Assembly: GCA_020002185.1 (NCBI GenBank)
Contig: CM034531.1
Coordinates: 74,981,799 to 75,045,798 of the forward strand
Direction of reading: 5' to 3'
Source: Paraescarpia echinospica
Taxonomy: Eukaryota; Annelida; Polychaeta; Sabellida; Siboglinidae
DNA: 64,000 bases
Shown here: positions 22,101-29,475 of the stretch, in pieces
Layout of the letters: each line of letters begins with the position of its first letter
How positions within the stretch are numbered: position 1 is the stretch's first letter
Notes under the pieces: model-generated
Told to the model about the DNA's origin: nothing
Seen by the model: the letters and a program-made list of their open reading frames with translations, nothing else
The model's database searches: none
Program-made: the position numbers and the translations under genes

Positions 22101-23806
22101 TCATGTTTCAAAGTTCTTGTACCTGTTTTGCTTCTACATAGAACTGTGTATAATCAAATGTACTTGATACCAGCCCTGTTCCCGTCGGGCGTGTGAGAGG
22201 CACCGAGCAGGCAGTGTATGCGACAGCAATGTCGCCTCTGACTCCTTACAGGGGTCTGTAGCAATATATAGACATATACATTTACGGTGTATACACTTAC
22301 GTCTGGTGCTGGAGTCGTCCAGTAGAATGACCTCGTGTAGATACTGCGGCGGACTCCGGTTGATGACACTGTGCACAGTGCGCAGAATCGGACTCCAAGC
22401 CTCGTTGTAGTAGATTATGATGACGCTGGCGGTCGGCAGATCCTTCGGGTAGACCTTCGTGCGACATCTACGACAGGAAAGTCATCGTCGACCATTTATA
22501 GAAATGTTAAAGGGCAACAGAATGTGCACTATACGAGGATGTTAATGCAACTATCAAAAGTATGCTATTCCTACTAGATTAATATTCACTGCAAGAAGTT
22601 AGTATAAAATTGCATACAACATGCAGTTACAAGAAATATCGACGTTGAAATTAACAGTCTTATTAAAAAGAGCCATCTGGAGTACTTTCACAAAGCGAGT
22701 GGTGTTTATTCAAATATTATTATATTTGATAGACGTTCACAAAGTAGAACAAACTGGAGAAATGAGTGTTTATTATAAACACCGTCATTGCTTAAATGTA
22801 ATGGATCTTGATAAATAAATACATGTGCTTACTATGTGGAATACAAAGGAACCATCGACTTAGTGCGTAGTGTGTACTTGCGTCTCTCAAGACACCCCTG
22901 TGGCCGAGCACAAGAAAGGTTCTATCCTACTTTTACTTTAACGTAAAACCAAAAACCGGAAATCACTTTATTTACCCTACATGTCTTGAGTATAACACTG
23001 AAACAAATGTGGTCATCACAACGTTGTGAATATTTACATGACGCAAGTACACACTGCGCACTAAGTCGATGTTTCCTTTGTATTCCACATAGTAAGCACA
23101 GGTATTTATTTATCAAGATCCATTACATTTAAGCAATGATTATGTTTATAATAAACACTTAGTTAATCAATAACAGAGGTGGCAGGGCGATTAAGAGTGA
23201 GAAGTCGGAAAATGTGAATCAAGAAAGAAGTCGTCCGCAAACATGCACATATACACGCGCACACACACATGCACACACACTCGCGCGTGCGGAAACACAC
23301 AGGCGCTCGCACACCACACACAGACATACAGACAAACACACACACATATACTCACACAGACACACAGACAAACACACACGCGCGCGCGCGCGCGCACGCA
23401 CGCACACGCGTGTATCCTTACAGAGGCGCCACCTAGCGACTGGTAGGTGCGCTACCTACGCAAGACTGCGTGAGTCGACGAGCGCCCGGTCGAGGGACAC
23501 CTTGTCGCTCGCCACGATGTTCATCCCCTCCTTCTCGTGTAGCTCCTTCGCGCGCCTTTGCTCCTCTTCCGTCAATATCACGTAGGCGTCATTCTCTCCC
23601 GGCCCCGTCCTCTCTCCCTGCGTCCTCTGGTAGTCATAGTAACGCTTCAGACGCATGTCCATGACGTCGGCGCTCATCCTGTGGTAGGTGTGCTCGCCGC
23701 TACCGCTTCCGCCGAATAAGTCGAGTCTGTAGAGGACGAAGAGGAGGAAGAAGCCGACCGCCAGCTGCTTGAGTCGGGTCCGGCGGCGTCGTAACAGCCA
23801 CGCCAT
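975..23806 (-). CDS. GALNT: Polypeptide N-acetylgalactosaminyltransferase, 5' part of the gene (four exons seen)
   Basis: The gene encodes a Golgi type II membrane enzyme that moves GalNAc from UDP-GalNAc to Ser/Thr and starts mucin-type O-glycosylation. Exons are 23806-23460, 22467-22301, 2185-2008 and 1178-975, with GT donors and AG acceptors and lengths 347, 167, 178 and 204. Split codons match at each junction (GC/A, C/CC, TG/G). The protein so far is about 298 residues: a basic start and hydrophobic anchor near residues 13-24, a stem, then the GT-A catalytic domain with [24 protein letters not shown], the Mn-binding DxH in FLDAHCE, and [11 protein letters not shown]. Family proteins are usually 500-600 residues. 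The rest of the catalytic domain and the lectin domain must lie left of the window. Paralogue not assigned. Intron 2 is about 20.1 kb and full of transposons. Nothing in the exons looks broken. Confidence 0.93.
1179..2007 (-). other. GALNT intron 3
   Basis: This is an AT-rich intron of 829 bp between exons 3 and 4. No repeat family, ORF or RNA gene is recognised in it. Confidence 0.7.
2008..2185 (-). CDS. GALNT: GALNT exon 3 (contains the DxH metal-binding motif)
   Basis: The acceptor TTGGTAG precedes 2185 and the donor GTAAGG follows 2008. The exon reads [36 protein letters not shown] and [24 protein letters not shown] holds the Asp-x-His that binds Mn and UDP in this family. The first codon is completed by the C that ends exon 2, giving STRPEL, the usual family sequence. 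A (TTA)n stretch at 2210-2225 lies just upstream of the acceptor. Confidence 0.94.
2333..2829 (-). mobile_element. L2-like LINE, 3' piece (C-terminus and 3' UTR)
   Basis: Read on the minus strand from 2824, the segment gives [17 protein letters not shown] and then a stop after LVACL, the usual C-terminal end of L2/CR1-group reverse transcriptase proteins. A 3' UTR follows, ending in GGCGCTATAACAAATT and (ATT)n near 2340, as in L2-type tails. The same LINE continues at 10175-10378 and 20116-21550. The break at 2829/2830 is a transposon insertion with the duplicated target AGCTT. Confidence 0.8.
2903..5463 (-). mobile_element. 5'-truncated non-LTR retrotransposon (Jockey/CR1-type RT)
   Basis: Reverse transcriptase coding runs on the minus strand from about 5450 to 3310. 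The 3' end carries (CTA)n, seen as gtagtag at 2912-2932 on the plus strand. The endonuclease part is missing, so the copy is 5'-truncated. The 8-mer CCACATGT occurs on both sides (2895-2902 and 5464-5471) and is a candidate target duplication. It is inserted inside the TIR transposon that spans 2830-10174. Confidence 0.8.
3314..5450 (-). pseudogene. Reverse transcriptase ORF of the 3-5 kb LINE, frameshifted
   Basis: The domains in order are: a linker (5450-5037); RT fingers with [19 protein letters not shown] (5032-4361); the RT core with [12 protein letters not shown] (motif A), [13 protein letters not shown] and FADDTT (motif C) at 4386-3646; then a C-terminal region with [10 protein letters not shown] (3538-3314). 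The catalytic Asp residues of motifs A and C are present. The frame changes near 5050, 4376 and 3655, each time at a run of T on the plus strand (A in the coding strand). The copy therefore needs only small indels to be open, and these could be sequencing errors or recent decay. The clade is a Jockey/CR1-like relative, not fixed further. Confidence 0.85.
5464..6954. other. Internal sequence of the 2830-10174 transposon, no gene recognised
   Basis: About 1.5 kb between the two inserted LINEs. It shows no reading frame with family resemblance and no transposase motif, as expected of a non-autonomous element. Confidence 0.5.
6970..7139 (+). pseudogene. ORF1 esterase (GDSL/SGNH type) C-terminal remnant of CR1 copy 1
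   Basis: The stretch reads [22 protein letters not shown] and [13 protein letters not shown] before a stop. DGLHLSGKG is the block V Asp-x-x-His of SGNH hydrolases, known in ORF1 of CR1/L2 elements. The N-terminal half with the GDS serine is absent. Confidence 0.7.
7240..9957 (+). pseudogene. Endonuclease-reverse transcriptase ORF2 of CR1 copy 1, broken
   Basis: The endonuclease remnant has [11 protein letters not shown] and [10 protein letters not shown]. The RT has [41 protein letters not shown] and FADDTK. The C-terminal part around 9682-9957 ends [17 protein letters not shown]. Breaks are a stop at 7437 (a Gly codon in the sister copy), the 65-bp deletion at 7525, a frameshift near 8045, and a shift near 9478 in an A run. 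Motif A reads [10 protein letters not shown] where the other two copies have YLDFQK, so the first catalytic Asp is replaced by His. Confidence 0.85.
10056..10174. repeat. Right end of the TIR transposon, G-rich inverted motifs
   Basis: Several ggggttcac-type motifs occur, including GGGGGGTTCAAGTGAACCCC, followed by the terminal CTACGGGCCTG at 10164-10174. The left end (2830 on) has a weaker form of the same order: CAGGCCCGTAG, then GGGTGATTCAC. Confidence 0.7.
10175..10378 (-). mobile_element. L2-like LINE, middle piece (RT C-terminal region)
   Basis: On the minus strand the segment reads [16 protein letters not shown] and [14 protein letters not shown], the typical HxLHWLP region just after the RT domain of L2-group proteins. 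It is bounded by two transposons: the TIR element ending at 10174 and the integrase/HECT element starting about 10379. A shift to the frame [14 protein letters not shown] leads straight into the 2829 piece once the TIR element is removed. Confidence 0.8.
10379..10630 (+). repeat. Left terminal array of the integrase/HECT transposon
   Basis: Four copies of a unit of about 55 bp. Each carries GGGAGAGGATATAGC (near 10388, 10447, 10501, 10555), followed by a T-rich part with TTTATTTTT and TTCGAA-like sequence and ACGGTGGCT. The array ends inward at the palindrome CTCGAGATCTCGAG (10608-10622). The same unit appears inverted at the right end. The iteration suggests binding sites for the transposase. 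Confidence 0.85.
10660..12200 (+). pseudogene. Integrase-core (rve / rva_4-like DDE) transposase, two exons, broken
   Basis: The N-terminal part is a helix-turn-helix-like region ([30 protein letters not shown], written here only as its segments [16 protein letters not shown]). Then come [20 protein letters not shown] and GPNY, and the integrase core: [11 protein letters not shown] (first Asp), [22 protein letters not shown], then NQRIESWWG with the Glu. A GT-AG intron (11487-11879) separates LDLIQ from [16 protein letters not shown]. Breaks are a frameshift at 10850-10914, TAG for Trp at 11034, an altered second-Asp region (VRAGDTYKN), TAG at 12051 and TGA at 12063. The frame then runs on to TAA at 12198. 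The protein type is related to retroviral and IS3-type integrases and is common in fish and invertebrate genomes. Confidence 0.8.
11487..11879 (+). other. Intron of the integrase-like transposase gene
   Basis: The donor is GTAAGT at 11487 and the acceptor TCTCTATTTTAG ends at 11879. Coding resemblance stops and restarts exactly at these sites, and the frame continues in phase 0. Confidence 0.75.
12201..13234. repeat. Spacer with repeated CCAACGTTGG-like palindromes
   Basis: Between 12300 and 12545 the motif CAACGTTGG or a near form (CCAATGTTGG, CCAACGATGG) occurs several times in both orientations. This may be a small inserted element or a set of sites. A TG-rich stretch lies at 12906-12931. 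The rest is AT-rich with no gene recognised. Confidence 0.5.
13235..13545. repeat. 86-bp tandem repeat containing the terminal motif
   Basis: Copies start at 13235, 13321, 13407 and 13493 (the last partial). Each of the first three contains TGGGAGAGGACATAGCA, the same core as the arrays at both ends of the transposon, followed by CGCATGCCGTCCATTGTAA and AATTAAACGAAA. The array lies between the two convergent genes, just beyond the end of the HECT-like gene. Confidence 0.9.
15890..18010. mobile_element. 2.1-kb fold-back (long inverted repeat) element
   Basis: The left arm is about 15890-16830 and the right arm about 17110-18010, in inverted orientation. Both arms can be followed from GACAACAAG at the outer ends to GTACACAGTATTGACTTGTA near the centre, with identity of roughly 85 percent by eye. 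Within each arm two shorter units repeat, both containing CCACATCTCAA and CAATCCACxxCATTCAGG. The unique centre is about 280 bp and contains a cysteine-rich reading frame. Confidence 0.85.
16842..17051 (+). pseudogene. Cysteine-rich (CXC/TSO1-like) fragment in the loop of the fold-back element
   Basis: A 69-residue frame starts [18 protein letters not shown] and has a regular Cys pattern: [28 protein letters not shown]. An acidic tail ends in DDGCDY and a stop. The pattern PAPDAxLxLLxCxC...CxCxxxxxxCTDMC is, from memory, common at the C-terminus of invertebrate transposon-associated or uncharacterised proteins. It may be a zinc-binding tail captured by the element. No start context or upstream exon is visible, so it could be a last exon rather than a gene. 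Confidence 0.5.
18555..19850. other. 5' flank of the HECT-like gene inside the transposon
   Basis: No coding resemblance is seen. This is where the promoter and any earlier exon of the minus-strand HECT-like gene should be. No TATA element is called. Confidence 0.4.
19851..20115 (-). repeat. Right terminal array of the integrase/HECT transposon
   Basis: Two CGAGATCTCGAG palindromes (19853-19866 and 19873-19885) are followed by five inverted copies of the terminal motif (near 19911, 19971, 20002, 20059, 20089), read GCTATATCCTCTCCC or a near form on the plus strand. The outermost copy ends CCCAGCCACCGTA at 20115. The adjoining sequence is L2-like LINE coding. Confidence 0.85.
20116..21550 (-). 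mobile_element. L2-like LINE, 5' piece (linker and reverse transcriptase)
   Basis: Read on the minus strand: a linker with [17 protein letters not shown] and [21 protein letters not shown] fingers with [15 protein letters not shown] and [36 protein letters not shown]; motif [34 protein letters not shown]; and motif [12 protein letters not shown]. After that the frame decays ([10 protein letters not shown]) and ends near [11 protein letters not shown], where the 9.7-kb transposon begins. Frameshifts occur near 20930 and 20680, among others. The 5' end is truncated near 21550. The pattern fits the L2/Rex1 side of the CR1 group. Confidence 0.85.
21551..21748. other. Short GC-rich stretch, origin unknown
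   Basis: It lies between the truncated 5' end of the L2-like LINE and the hAT-like MITE. It includes AGGCGGAGAAGCCCCGAGG and reads open on the minus strand for about 60 residues without family resemblance. It may be another repeat family. Confidence 0.35.
21749..22178. mobile_element. hAT-like MITE, about 430 bp
   Basis: The left end TAGGGTTGGGGGTCAAGTAC and the right end (reversed) CAGGGCTGGTATCAAGTAC are imperfect terminal inverted repeats of hAT style. Subterminal AAGTAC/GTACTT motifs recur on both sides. The interior is AT-rich with no coding. No clear 8-bp target duplication can be read (GTCGCGGT against TTCCCGTC), so the class is tentative. Confidence 0.55.
22301..22467 (-). CDS. GALNT: GALNT exon 2 (start of the catalytic domain)
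   Basis: The acceptor is TTTCCTGTCGTAG before 22467 and the donor GTAAGT follows 22301. The exon reads [40 protein letters not shown] and LLDDSSTR. The beta-strand [10 protein letters not shown] and the LLDDSS loop are typical of the GT-A nucleotide-binding fold of this enzyme family. Confidence 0.94.
22765..23160. repeat. Inverted repeat with arms of about 125 bp
   Basis: The left arm 22765-22893 and the right arm 23041-23160 are near-perfect inverted copies. They share AGTGTTTATTATAAAC, TGTAATGGATCTTGATAAAT, CTTACTATGTGGAATACAAA and ACTTAGTGCG. The spacer is about 150 bp. It looks like a fold-back or MITE-type insertion in GALNT intron 1. In the transcript it would form a strong hairpin. 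Confidence 0.85.
23230..23405. repeat. CA/CG-rich microsatellite
   Basis: Interrupted ACACAC and CGCGCG runs, with CAGACA units inside. Open frames on both strands across it come from the dinucleotide composition, not from genes. Confidence 0.95.
23460..23806 (-). CDS. GALNT: GALNT exon 1 coding part (membrane anchor and stem)
   Basis: Translation from the ATG at 23806 gives [20 protein letters not shown] followed by [11 protein letters not shown], a short basic cytosolic tail and a signal anchor. A stem ([20 protein letters not shown]) and then [14 protein letters not shown] and [20 protein letters not shown] follow. EGxNxxxSDxxxLxRxxxDxR is the usual family lead into the catalytic domain. 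The donor GTAGGT follows 23460. A good acceptor (GGTTGTTTCTTGCAG, ending at 23825) lies 19 bp before the ATG, so a separate 5' UTR exon is likely further right. Confidence 0.9.
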
Positions 23807-23825
23807 GCTACACGGGCCGGACGAC

Positions 23826-25360
23826 TGCAAGAAACAACCGGCAGTGCCTACAGCTATATGTAGATTAACTTAAGTTTAGTTATTATCGCCCACGACAGCA
23901 GTCTTGCCACTATATCGAATCGTCAAAGTGCATGACAATCCACCACGACAGTTCAGACGGGCGTTCGTTCAACGCTCACAACAAGAGGACGCCACAGTGC
24001 AACGTACGTCGAGGTTGTGGCTTTGTATGCACGGACGGAGGACAGCGTACTACAAACTAGTAGCGTAGGCTTCCGGATTGAACATTGACGGTGCAGCGTG
24101 GCGGTTGCCCAACGTTGACGAGTTCAGTGAGTCGTCCTAGCCACATGTGTAGCTTGTTTCGTGTAATTAGGCAATAACATAGTTCGCAGCCGAAGCGTGT
24201 GCTCATAAATACAAACTTGGTTGTTCAGACACTTGCCTAGATGCCCTAGAACGACCGCACCGCGCGACACAATACGACCTCAATACTTAACAGTCGGCGA
24301 CATCTCATTCACGTGTAATCCTTGCTCAATTAAATGCCGCATGAGCGAGCGATTCGATCGCTGACACGTGTCCACTAATCGCGTACTCCAGTACGAGCCG
24401 GAGCGTTAACCCTTTACTTGTTGCTGCGTCGGTCGCGTGCCTTGGTCCGGTAAACAATATCGATGCTGCTGCCACGAACGTGTGGTGTTGATCGGCGTGA
24501 ATCTGATCGTATCGGCAGTCCACGACACTTTCGCTGCCACTGTTTTCGACGACCGTGGCAGGCAACTCAGCCGCCCGTTGAGCTGTCGGCACGTACAGCT
24601 GCACCTCTACGACACGCGAAACTAAATTACACTGTCGCTGCTACAGTAAGAACAAGTGCAGTCATGCGTGACCGTATGAGTTGGCGTCGCGGATGACCGA
24701 ATTACGCCGTCACCACAACGGCGGCGGTTTTACACAAAATAAACCCGCGTCGTTCAAATGGAAACACCTTTACTACAACAACAAAAATAATTTGGTATCT
24801 TTACTAATACACTTGAAACCTCTTGCGGCGTCGATACGTTTCTTGTGTATGGACGTGATCACTTATTAGATTTACTGTCATGAATTACAATGTGCATTCT
24901 GTTTGCAATTTACACGGCATAGTACTTAGCGATTGGCATACATTAGAACATCAACACATTTATATGCTAGGGCAATGCTATTGCCTCGGTTCCTCAGAGC
25001 GATGTCTACACAAGGCCTAAGTAGGGTCTATGCAGCTACCGACAGTGAGTGATGCATGTGAACGAGTACAGACGTCGAGTTATTGTAGCATGGCTGAATG
25101 CTTCCCGGGGATGCCGAGTTGGTGTTGGCATGAACAGGGCGGCGTTTTACTGAGAAGTTAATCATGGCACATGATCCATCATCCCATGTCAACAGCGGTT
25201 TCAAAATGTCACCAAAATATAAGATACCCCCTGTAGATGTAATCTCTTTGATGTAACTAGCCTCCAATGGTCCATCCATATTGTACGTCACGCTATTGTT
25301 GACGCTTTGAGAGCTGCCATCCCGTTGTCACGTTTCGTAACGCTGGTATGTACACCTCCC
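23826..25360. other. Upstream region of GALNT, probable 5' UTR exon/promoter area
   Basis: The stretch 23900-24720 is richer in CG dinucleotides than the transposon-filled introns. It would hold the upstream non-coding exon implied by the acceptor before the GALNT ATG. No exon or core promoter can be fixed from sequence alone. No coding sequence is recognised. Confidence 0.35.
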
Positions 25361-25364
25361 TAAA

Positions 25365-25365
<1 letters not shown>

Positions 25366-25401
<36 letters not shown>

Positions 25402-25420
25402 GCGTGTGCGTGTGCGTGTA
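25366..25420. repeat. (TG)n / (TGCG) microsatellite
   Basis: A run of TG dinucleotides passes into TGCGTG repeats. Confidence 0.95.
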
Positions 25421-25439
25421 TGATATGAACTAGCGCACT

Positions 25440-25510
25440 GAGTTGTTTGCCTAAAAATATTTGCGCTATATAAGAGCTATCCATTATTATTACAATTATT
25501 ATTACTATAT
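25440..25510 (+). mobile_element. L2-like LINE 3' tail fragment
   Basis: TTTGCGCTATATAAGAGCT followed by ATTATTATT repeats has the same layout as the 3' end of the L2-like LINE near 2340 (GGCGCTATAAC then ATT repeats). Only the tail is present. Confidence 0.55.
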
Positions 25511-26010
25511 AGTTTAATAAAACTTATTTATTGTCTTTGCATTGATGCATTGATTCACTGTTGACCATAAAATATAAGTATGTAAAAGGCATAAGAACGA
25601 TAGTACATTAATGGATTTTCGATGGAATGCTGCTGAAATCTACCCCTAAACCAGCTGAACAAATAAAGCCGTAGGCGCTATGGATATAGTCTGATATCCG
25701 CAACTCGACAACCCAACGTTTCAAAAATCATTATGTAACGCTTACCCTGAGCTCCCCGCCCTCAAATTCGTCATGCTTGCCCCCTACCCTCGTAACTTGC
25801 CGTAAGCTTGACATACTTTAAAGATAAAGACTAGGCTGAGATGTTTTGTAACTCCTTTAAAAAAGGAGCGACATTTCCATTAAGGGTTGCACAGTGCGCA
25901 CAGTGTGACAAACCAGATCTATTGAAAATGTATCAAAAAGTCGCTGTAATTTACGCCCCATGACGTATTTTCAGCATATGTTTAGATTTTGCTCGTGAAG
26001 TGTCAATGTA
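25511..26010. other. No gene recognised
   Basis: Mixed AT-rich sequence without an ORF, RNA or repeat I can name. Confidence 0.4.
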
Positions 26011-27322
26011 GGGGAACGATGTGCAAAACGGACCGCCTGCCTTTTGGCGATATTGTACCATATACAGCTAAATTGTGGTGGCACTGCTAAGTAATTAATA
26101 AATGGGCAGTAGTGACTATTGGTCGGAAGCACGAACCGCACATTCTAAGAGGTGAGCTCAAAAAGATTGTTTTTCACACTTTCCTTAAAATGTTAGCACT
26201 ACTTTCAAAATGATCATACTTCCGTTTGTGCGCATTGTAAACAACGGAAACTGTGGTATGCATAAGTCACACGTGTATGCTCTGACATGCGTGTATTAGA
26301 TTTAAAAAACATTGAGAGCTTATATTCAAACTGATAATCAACCCGAGGCTGTGAATTGCCTTCAAAACGGGCCCCTGAGTGATTCGCTCTGCTAACAGTG
26401 GAATGCTGTCGTCGATATGCCGTGGGTACAATACACACACCTGCATTTGTAATGCGTTATGGTATTACATTATTTTACATATATAGGGTGTTACATATTT
26501 CACAGGCATATCATACTAATACTAACAATACTACTAATAATAATAAAATTCTTAAGCAAAACAATAATATTACAAAAATATTTTATGTAGCATCAATATG
26601 AGCAGTATGGGTGCATATTATATCATCAAGTAGTGTAATATATAAGAATATTGTAAAGTTGCATGTATCACGAAACCATGATAGTAAACGCCGCAGTGAG
26701 TGTATCACCTTACTGAAAGGTGATAATAAACAAAGCGAAAGTCGAGTTACAGAAACAAGGAATCACCACGCTCGGTCCATACAAATGTCAACTTCTACTA
26801 AGAACAAAACCTGACCAAAATCCGACAAGGCGGAAGGAGCCACCACCCGCCATGAGTGGAACTATACGGGGAAGGAAGCGATCGTTCGTCATGCCACTGC
26901 GATGTCTCGTAGCTTCAAAAACAAAAGCGAGACAACTGGGTGCAGAAACAATAATGCACCAACTGTTTTCGGCCAGTTTGGACAGGGAAGAAAGGATGAA
27001 ATGTGACTAAAGTGCGGCGTTGGCACACCATGACTGGCCAGGGTCCGAATGTGCACAATGTGTTTGCGTAATGTGTAATAACGGCTAAATAATACATGTG
27101 GATGGGCCCATTTTGGACGCACCTTTTCAGCGAGTCAAAGATCGGGTGGTGTTCTGAAACATTCCGTAGATACAGTAATTTTAATAGAAATACGCAAAAT
27201 TTTAGCACATACGTAGTCAGATAAGTGGAGAAGATGATCCGGTAGAGAAAACATATTAGAATTAAAAATGTCAACTTTATGACAAATCTCGCTTAAGGGG
27301 TCCGTTTTGCACGCCGTTCCCC
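26011..27322. mobile_element. 1.3-kb TIR DNA element with TA target site
   Basis: The left end GGGGAACGATGTGCAAAACG and the inverted right end GGGGAACGGCGTGCAAAACG form terminal inverted repeats of about 24 bp. TA flanks both ends (26009-26010 and 27323-27324). The interior has no transposase resemblance, so it is probably a non-autonomous element of a TA-targeting superfamily. Confidence 0.75.
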
Positions 27323-27324
27323 TA

Positions 27325-28309
27325 TACATTACAGAAGACGCTGTTGAGAAAGAGGACATTAGTTCCGTGGCACACCGACAAAAACAAAAAATTGATACGT
27401 TTTGACAGAAGTGTGTCACAGAGTGGTTGAGTATAGACTAGTGTGTGAAGGTTAGATGCGTGCGTCTTTAGTTGGATTCAACTAAACATTAGCTCAGCGT
27501 TTAATTATTGATTAGCAAACGAACGCTTCTCGAATAGCCTTGACCTTCGGAGTAAACGAGTAAAATCGGTAAATAAAGAGCAACATCGTACGTACGAGCT
27601 CATAACAATCTTAGACGTGAAGCGGTCCCCATCGTGATCCCCGGCCATTGCCATGCCCGTGGGGACGTGAAGTATAATTATAATTTATAGTGATTGCCTT
27701 TGGCTTGGGCATTGCGCGGTCCCAATTTTAGTACTGTACCTAATAACCAGCGTAGTTATAATAGCCTATACTGGCTATATGATCTTACCTCTTCGTCAGG
27801 CATGAGAGCTTGCCTAGCCCTAGCCCTAGGTCTACGACTACGCCTAGGGCTCGGCCTGGGTTGGGATCGCGAGAAAGCCTTTTTCATTCTTCCCTGTTGC
27901 CAGTGTCGGTGACACGTCAAATATAACGTGGGTTCTAGTCTCTCGAGTCTAATCATGCATCTTACCGAGTCACGAATCATACATTTACATATTAATTATA
28001 TTTCTACGGCCTAAAGTTAGCAGTTTGTACACATATTCAGCAACTGATATGTTATTTTCATGCGACAGCCTATTTTATAAAAAAAAACAATGTTGTTTTA
28101 CATTGAAATGTGTGTAACGTAGCAAAGATATCCCTTACAAAATTACAACAGGTGTTCGTCTGTATTAGGGCTTACTTTCGGTCGCAGTGCGTGGTGTCAT
28201 TATATATATATATTTATATATATTTATATATATATATATATATATATATACTATATATATATTCTTGTAGGCCTCCGTCGGTCAGGAGTCGACCATGGAT
28301 GATGCGCCC
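27325..28309. other. No gene recognised; AT repeat near its end
   Basis: This stretch includes an imperfect palindromic CTAGCCCTAGCCCTAG / CGCCTAGGGCT area (27812-27855) and an (AT)n tract (28200-28262). No coding resemblance. Confidence 0.45.
28200..28262. repeat. (TA)n microsatellite
   Basis: Almost pure TA repeats with a few TTTA interruptions. Confidence 0.95.
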
Positions 28310-28642
28310 TAGTTGGCCTTGTTGCGTCTGGGACAGCGTCGGCTGTGGCAGATGATACCGATGAGGGAGTGGCAGTCCCTGCCACAGTGGTCACATCTGT
28401 AGGTTGGCTCTGGGTGGCTAAAGGGTTGGCACTCCTTTCGACGAGCTCTCCCGTCTTCAGCCAGGCTCCGCAGCCTTTCTTCGCCTGCCCTGAGCTGGTT
28501 CCGTAGAATACCTCTCCACCTGGTGCGATCAGCGGCCATCTCCTCCCTAGACTTTCTTCTTCTTCTTCTTCCCCTTGCACCCTTGCGGGGTGGAGTCCAC
28601 GTCACTTGGTAGATTCTTCTACTTTTCTTATCAGTTCTTTCC

Positions 28643-28741
<99 letters not shown>

Positions 28742-29475
28742 TCTCTCGTCCGCAATGGCCATCCATTCATGGCTGTTCACGCCAGCCCTCCCTAGGTCTC
28801 GTTTTATGCTGTTGTTCCATCTCAGCCTTGGTCTTCTTCTCCGTCGTCTGCCACCCTCTTCTACTGTCTTCACCCATTCTATGTACATGTCCCGCCCATC
28901 TCATTCTGTTACCGGTTACTTTCCTCTTTAGGTGTTTTTTTATTCCAATCTCCTCTCTCAATTCTTTCATCTTCCTTCTATCCTCTCGCGTTACTCTACA
29001 TATTCTTCTGACCCAGTTGTTTTCTGCTACCTGTAGTTTCTCCCCCTGTCTCTCTGTCAGTGGCAGTGTTCCCAACCCATATATACAGGCTGGTATAAAG
29101 CAGGCTTCCAACACTTTTCCTTTCAGTTGTTTCTTCAGTTTTCTGTCCCACGTAATGCCTTTACTCCTCCTTCCATCCTCACACACTGTACCGCCCAGGT
29201 ATACATAGGTGTTCCCTTGTTTAATGGTCTTTCCGTCAACACCTACATGCAGATCTACCTCCTGTTCACCTATCCACAATACTTCACTCTTCTCCAGATT
29301 GATTCGGAGGCCGTGTTTTCTGAAGGTGTTACTCCATTCTTGCAATGCTTTCTGTAGTTCCTCTTTGTTATCAGCCACCACTGCTAGGTCGTCTGGATAC
29401 AGTGTCTTCTTAAGTTCTTCCTACTCAGATATCTTTCCACTGATCAGGTTCATCATCATAATGAAAAACAGGGAT
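28310..29475 (-). mobile_element. LINE 3' fragment: RT end plus C2H2-type zinc knuckle
   Basis: Minus strand: IMMMNLISGK, then YPDDLAVVADNKEELQKAL, where the RT motif C YADD is YPDD. HGLRINLEKSEVLW, KGKVLEACFIPACIYGLG, ENNWVRRICRVTREDRRKMKE (given here as part) and RMRWAGHVHRM follow. After a (TC)n expansion the protein continues ADRTRWRGIL and ends in a C2H2-like finger CDHCGRDCHSLIGIICHSRRC. This is the usual end of one group of invertebrate LINE proteins. Only the last third of the RT is present; the 5' side stops at 29475 against another LINE. Confidence 0.8.
28645..28747. repeat. (TC)n microsatellite inside a LINE fragment
   Basis: About 100 bp of TC repeats sits between the RT end and the zinc-finger tail of the LINE fragment. 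All-Arg-Glu and all-Ser-Leu open frames across it are artefacts of the repeat. Confidence 0.95.

Larger units (their letters stand above)
22468..23459 (-). other. GALNT intron 1
   Basis: This intron of 992 bp contains a long inverted repeat (22765-23160) and a CA-rich microsatellite (23230-23405). No coding sequence is seen in it. Confidence 0.75.

Noticed and set aside
21741..22186. 8-bp target duplication for the hAT-like MITE
   Set aside because: The flanks GTCGCGGT and TTCCCGTC do not match, so the ends are reported without a target duplication.
23163..23446. Cys/Val-rich and His/Thr-rich open frames across the CA/CG repeat
   Set aside because: They are translations of a dinucleotide repeat on both strands, as also at 62568-62811 and 63792-63997.
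23806..23830. GALNT start upstream of 23806
   Set aside because: The upstream in-frame extension begins without an ATG and crosses a good splice acceptor (TTTCTTGCAG). The ATG at 23806 precedes a standard type II anchor.
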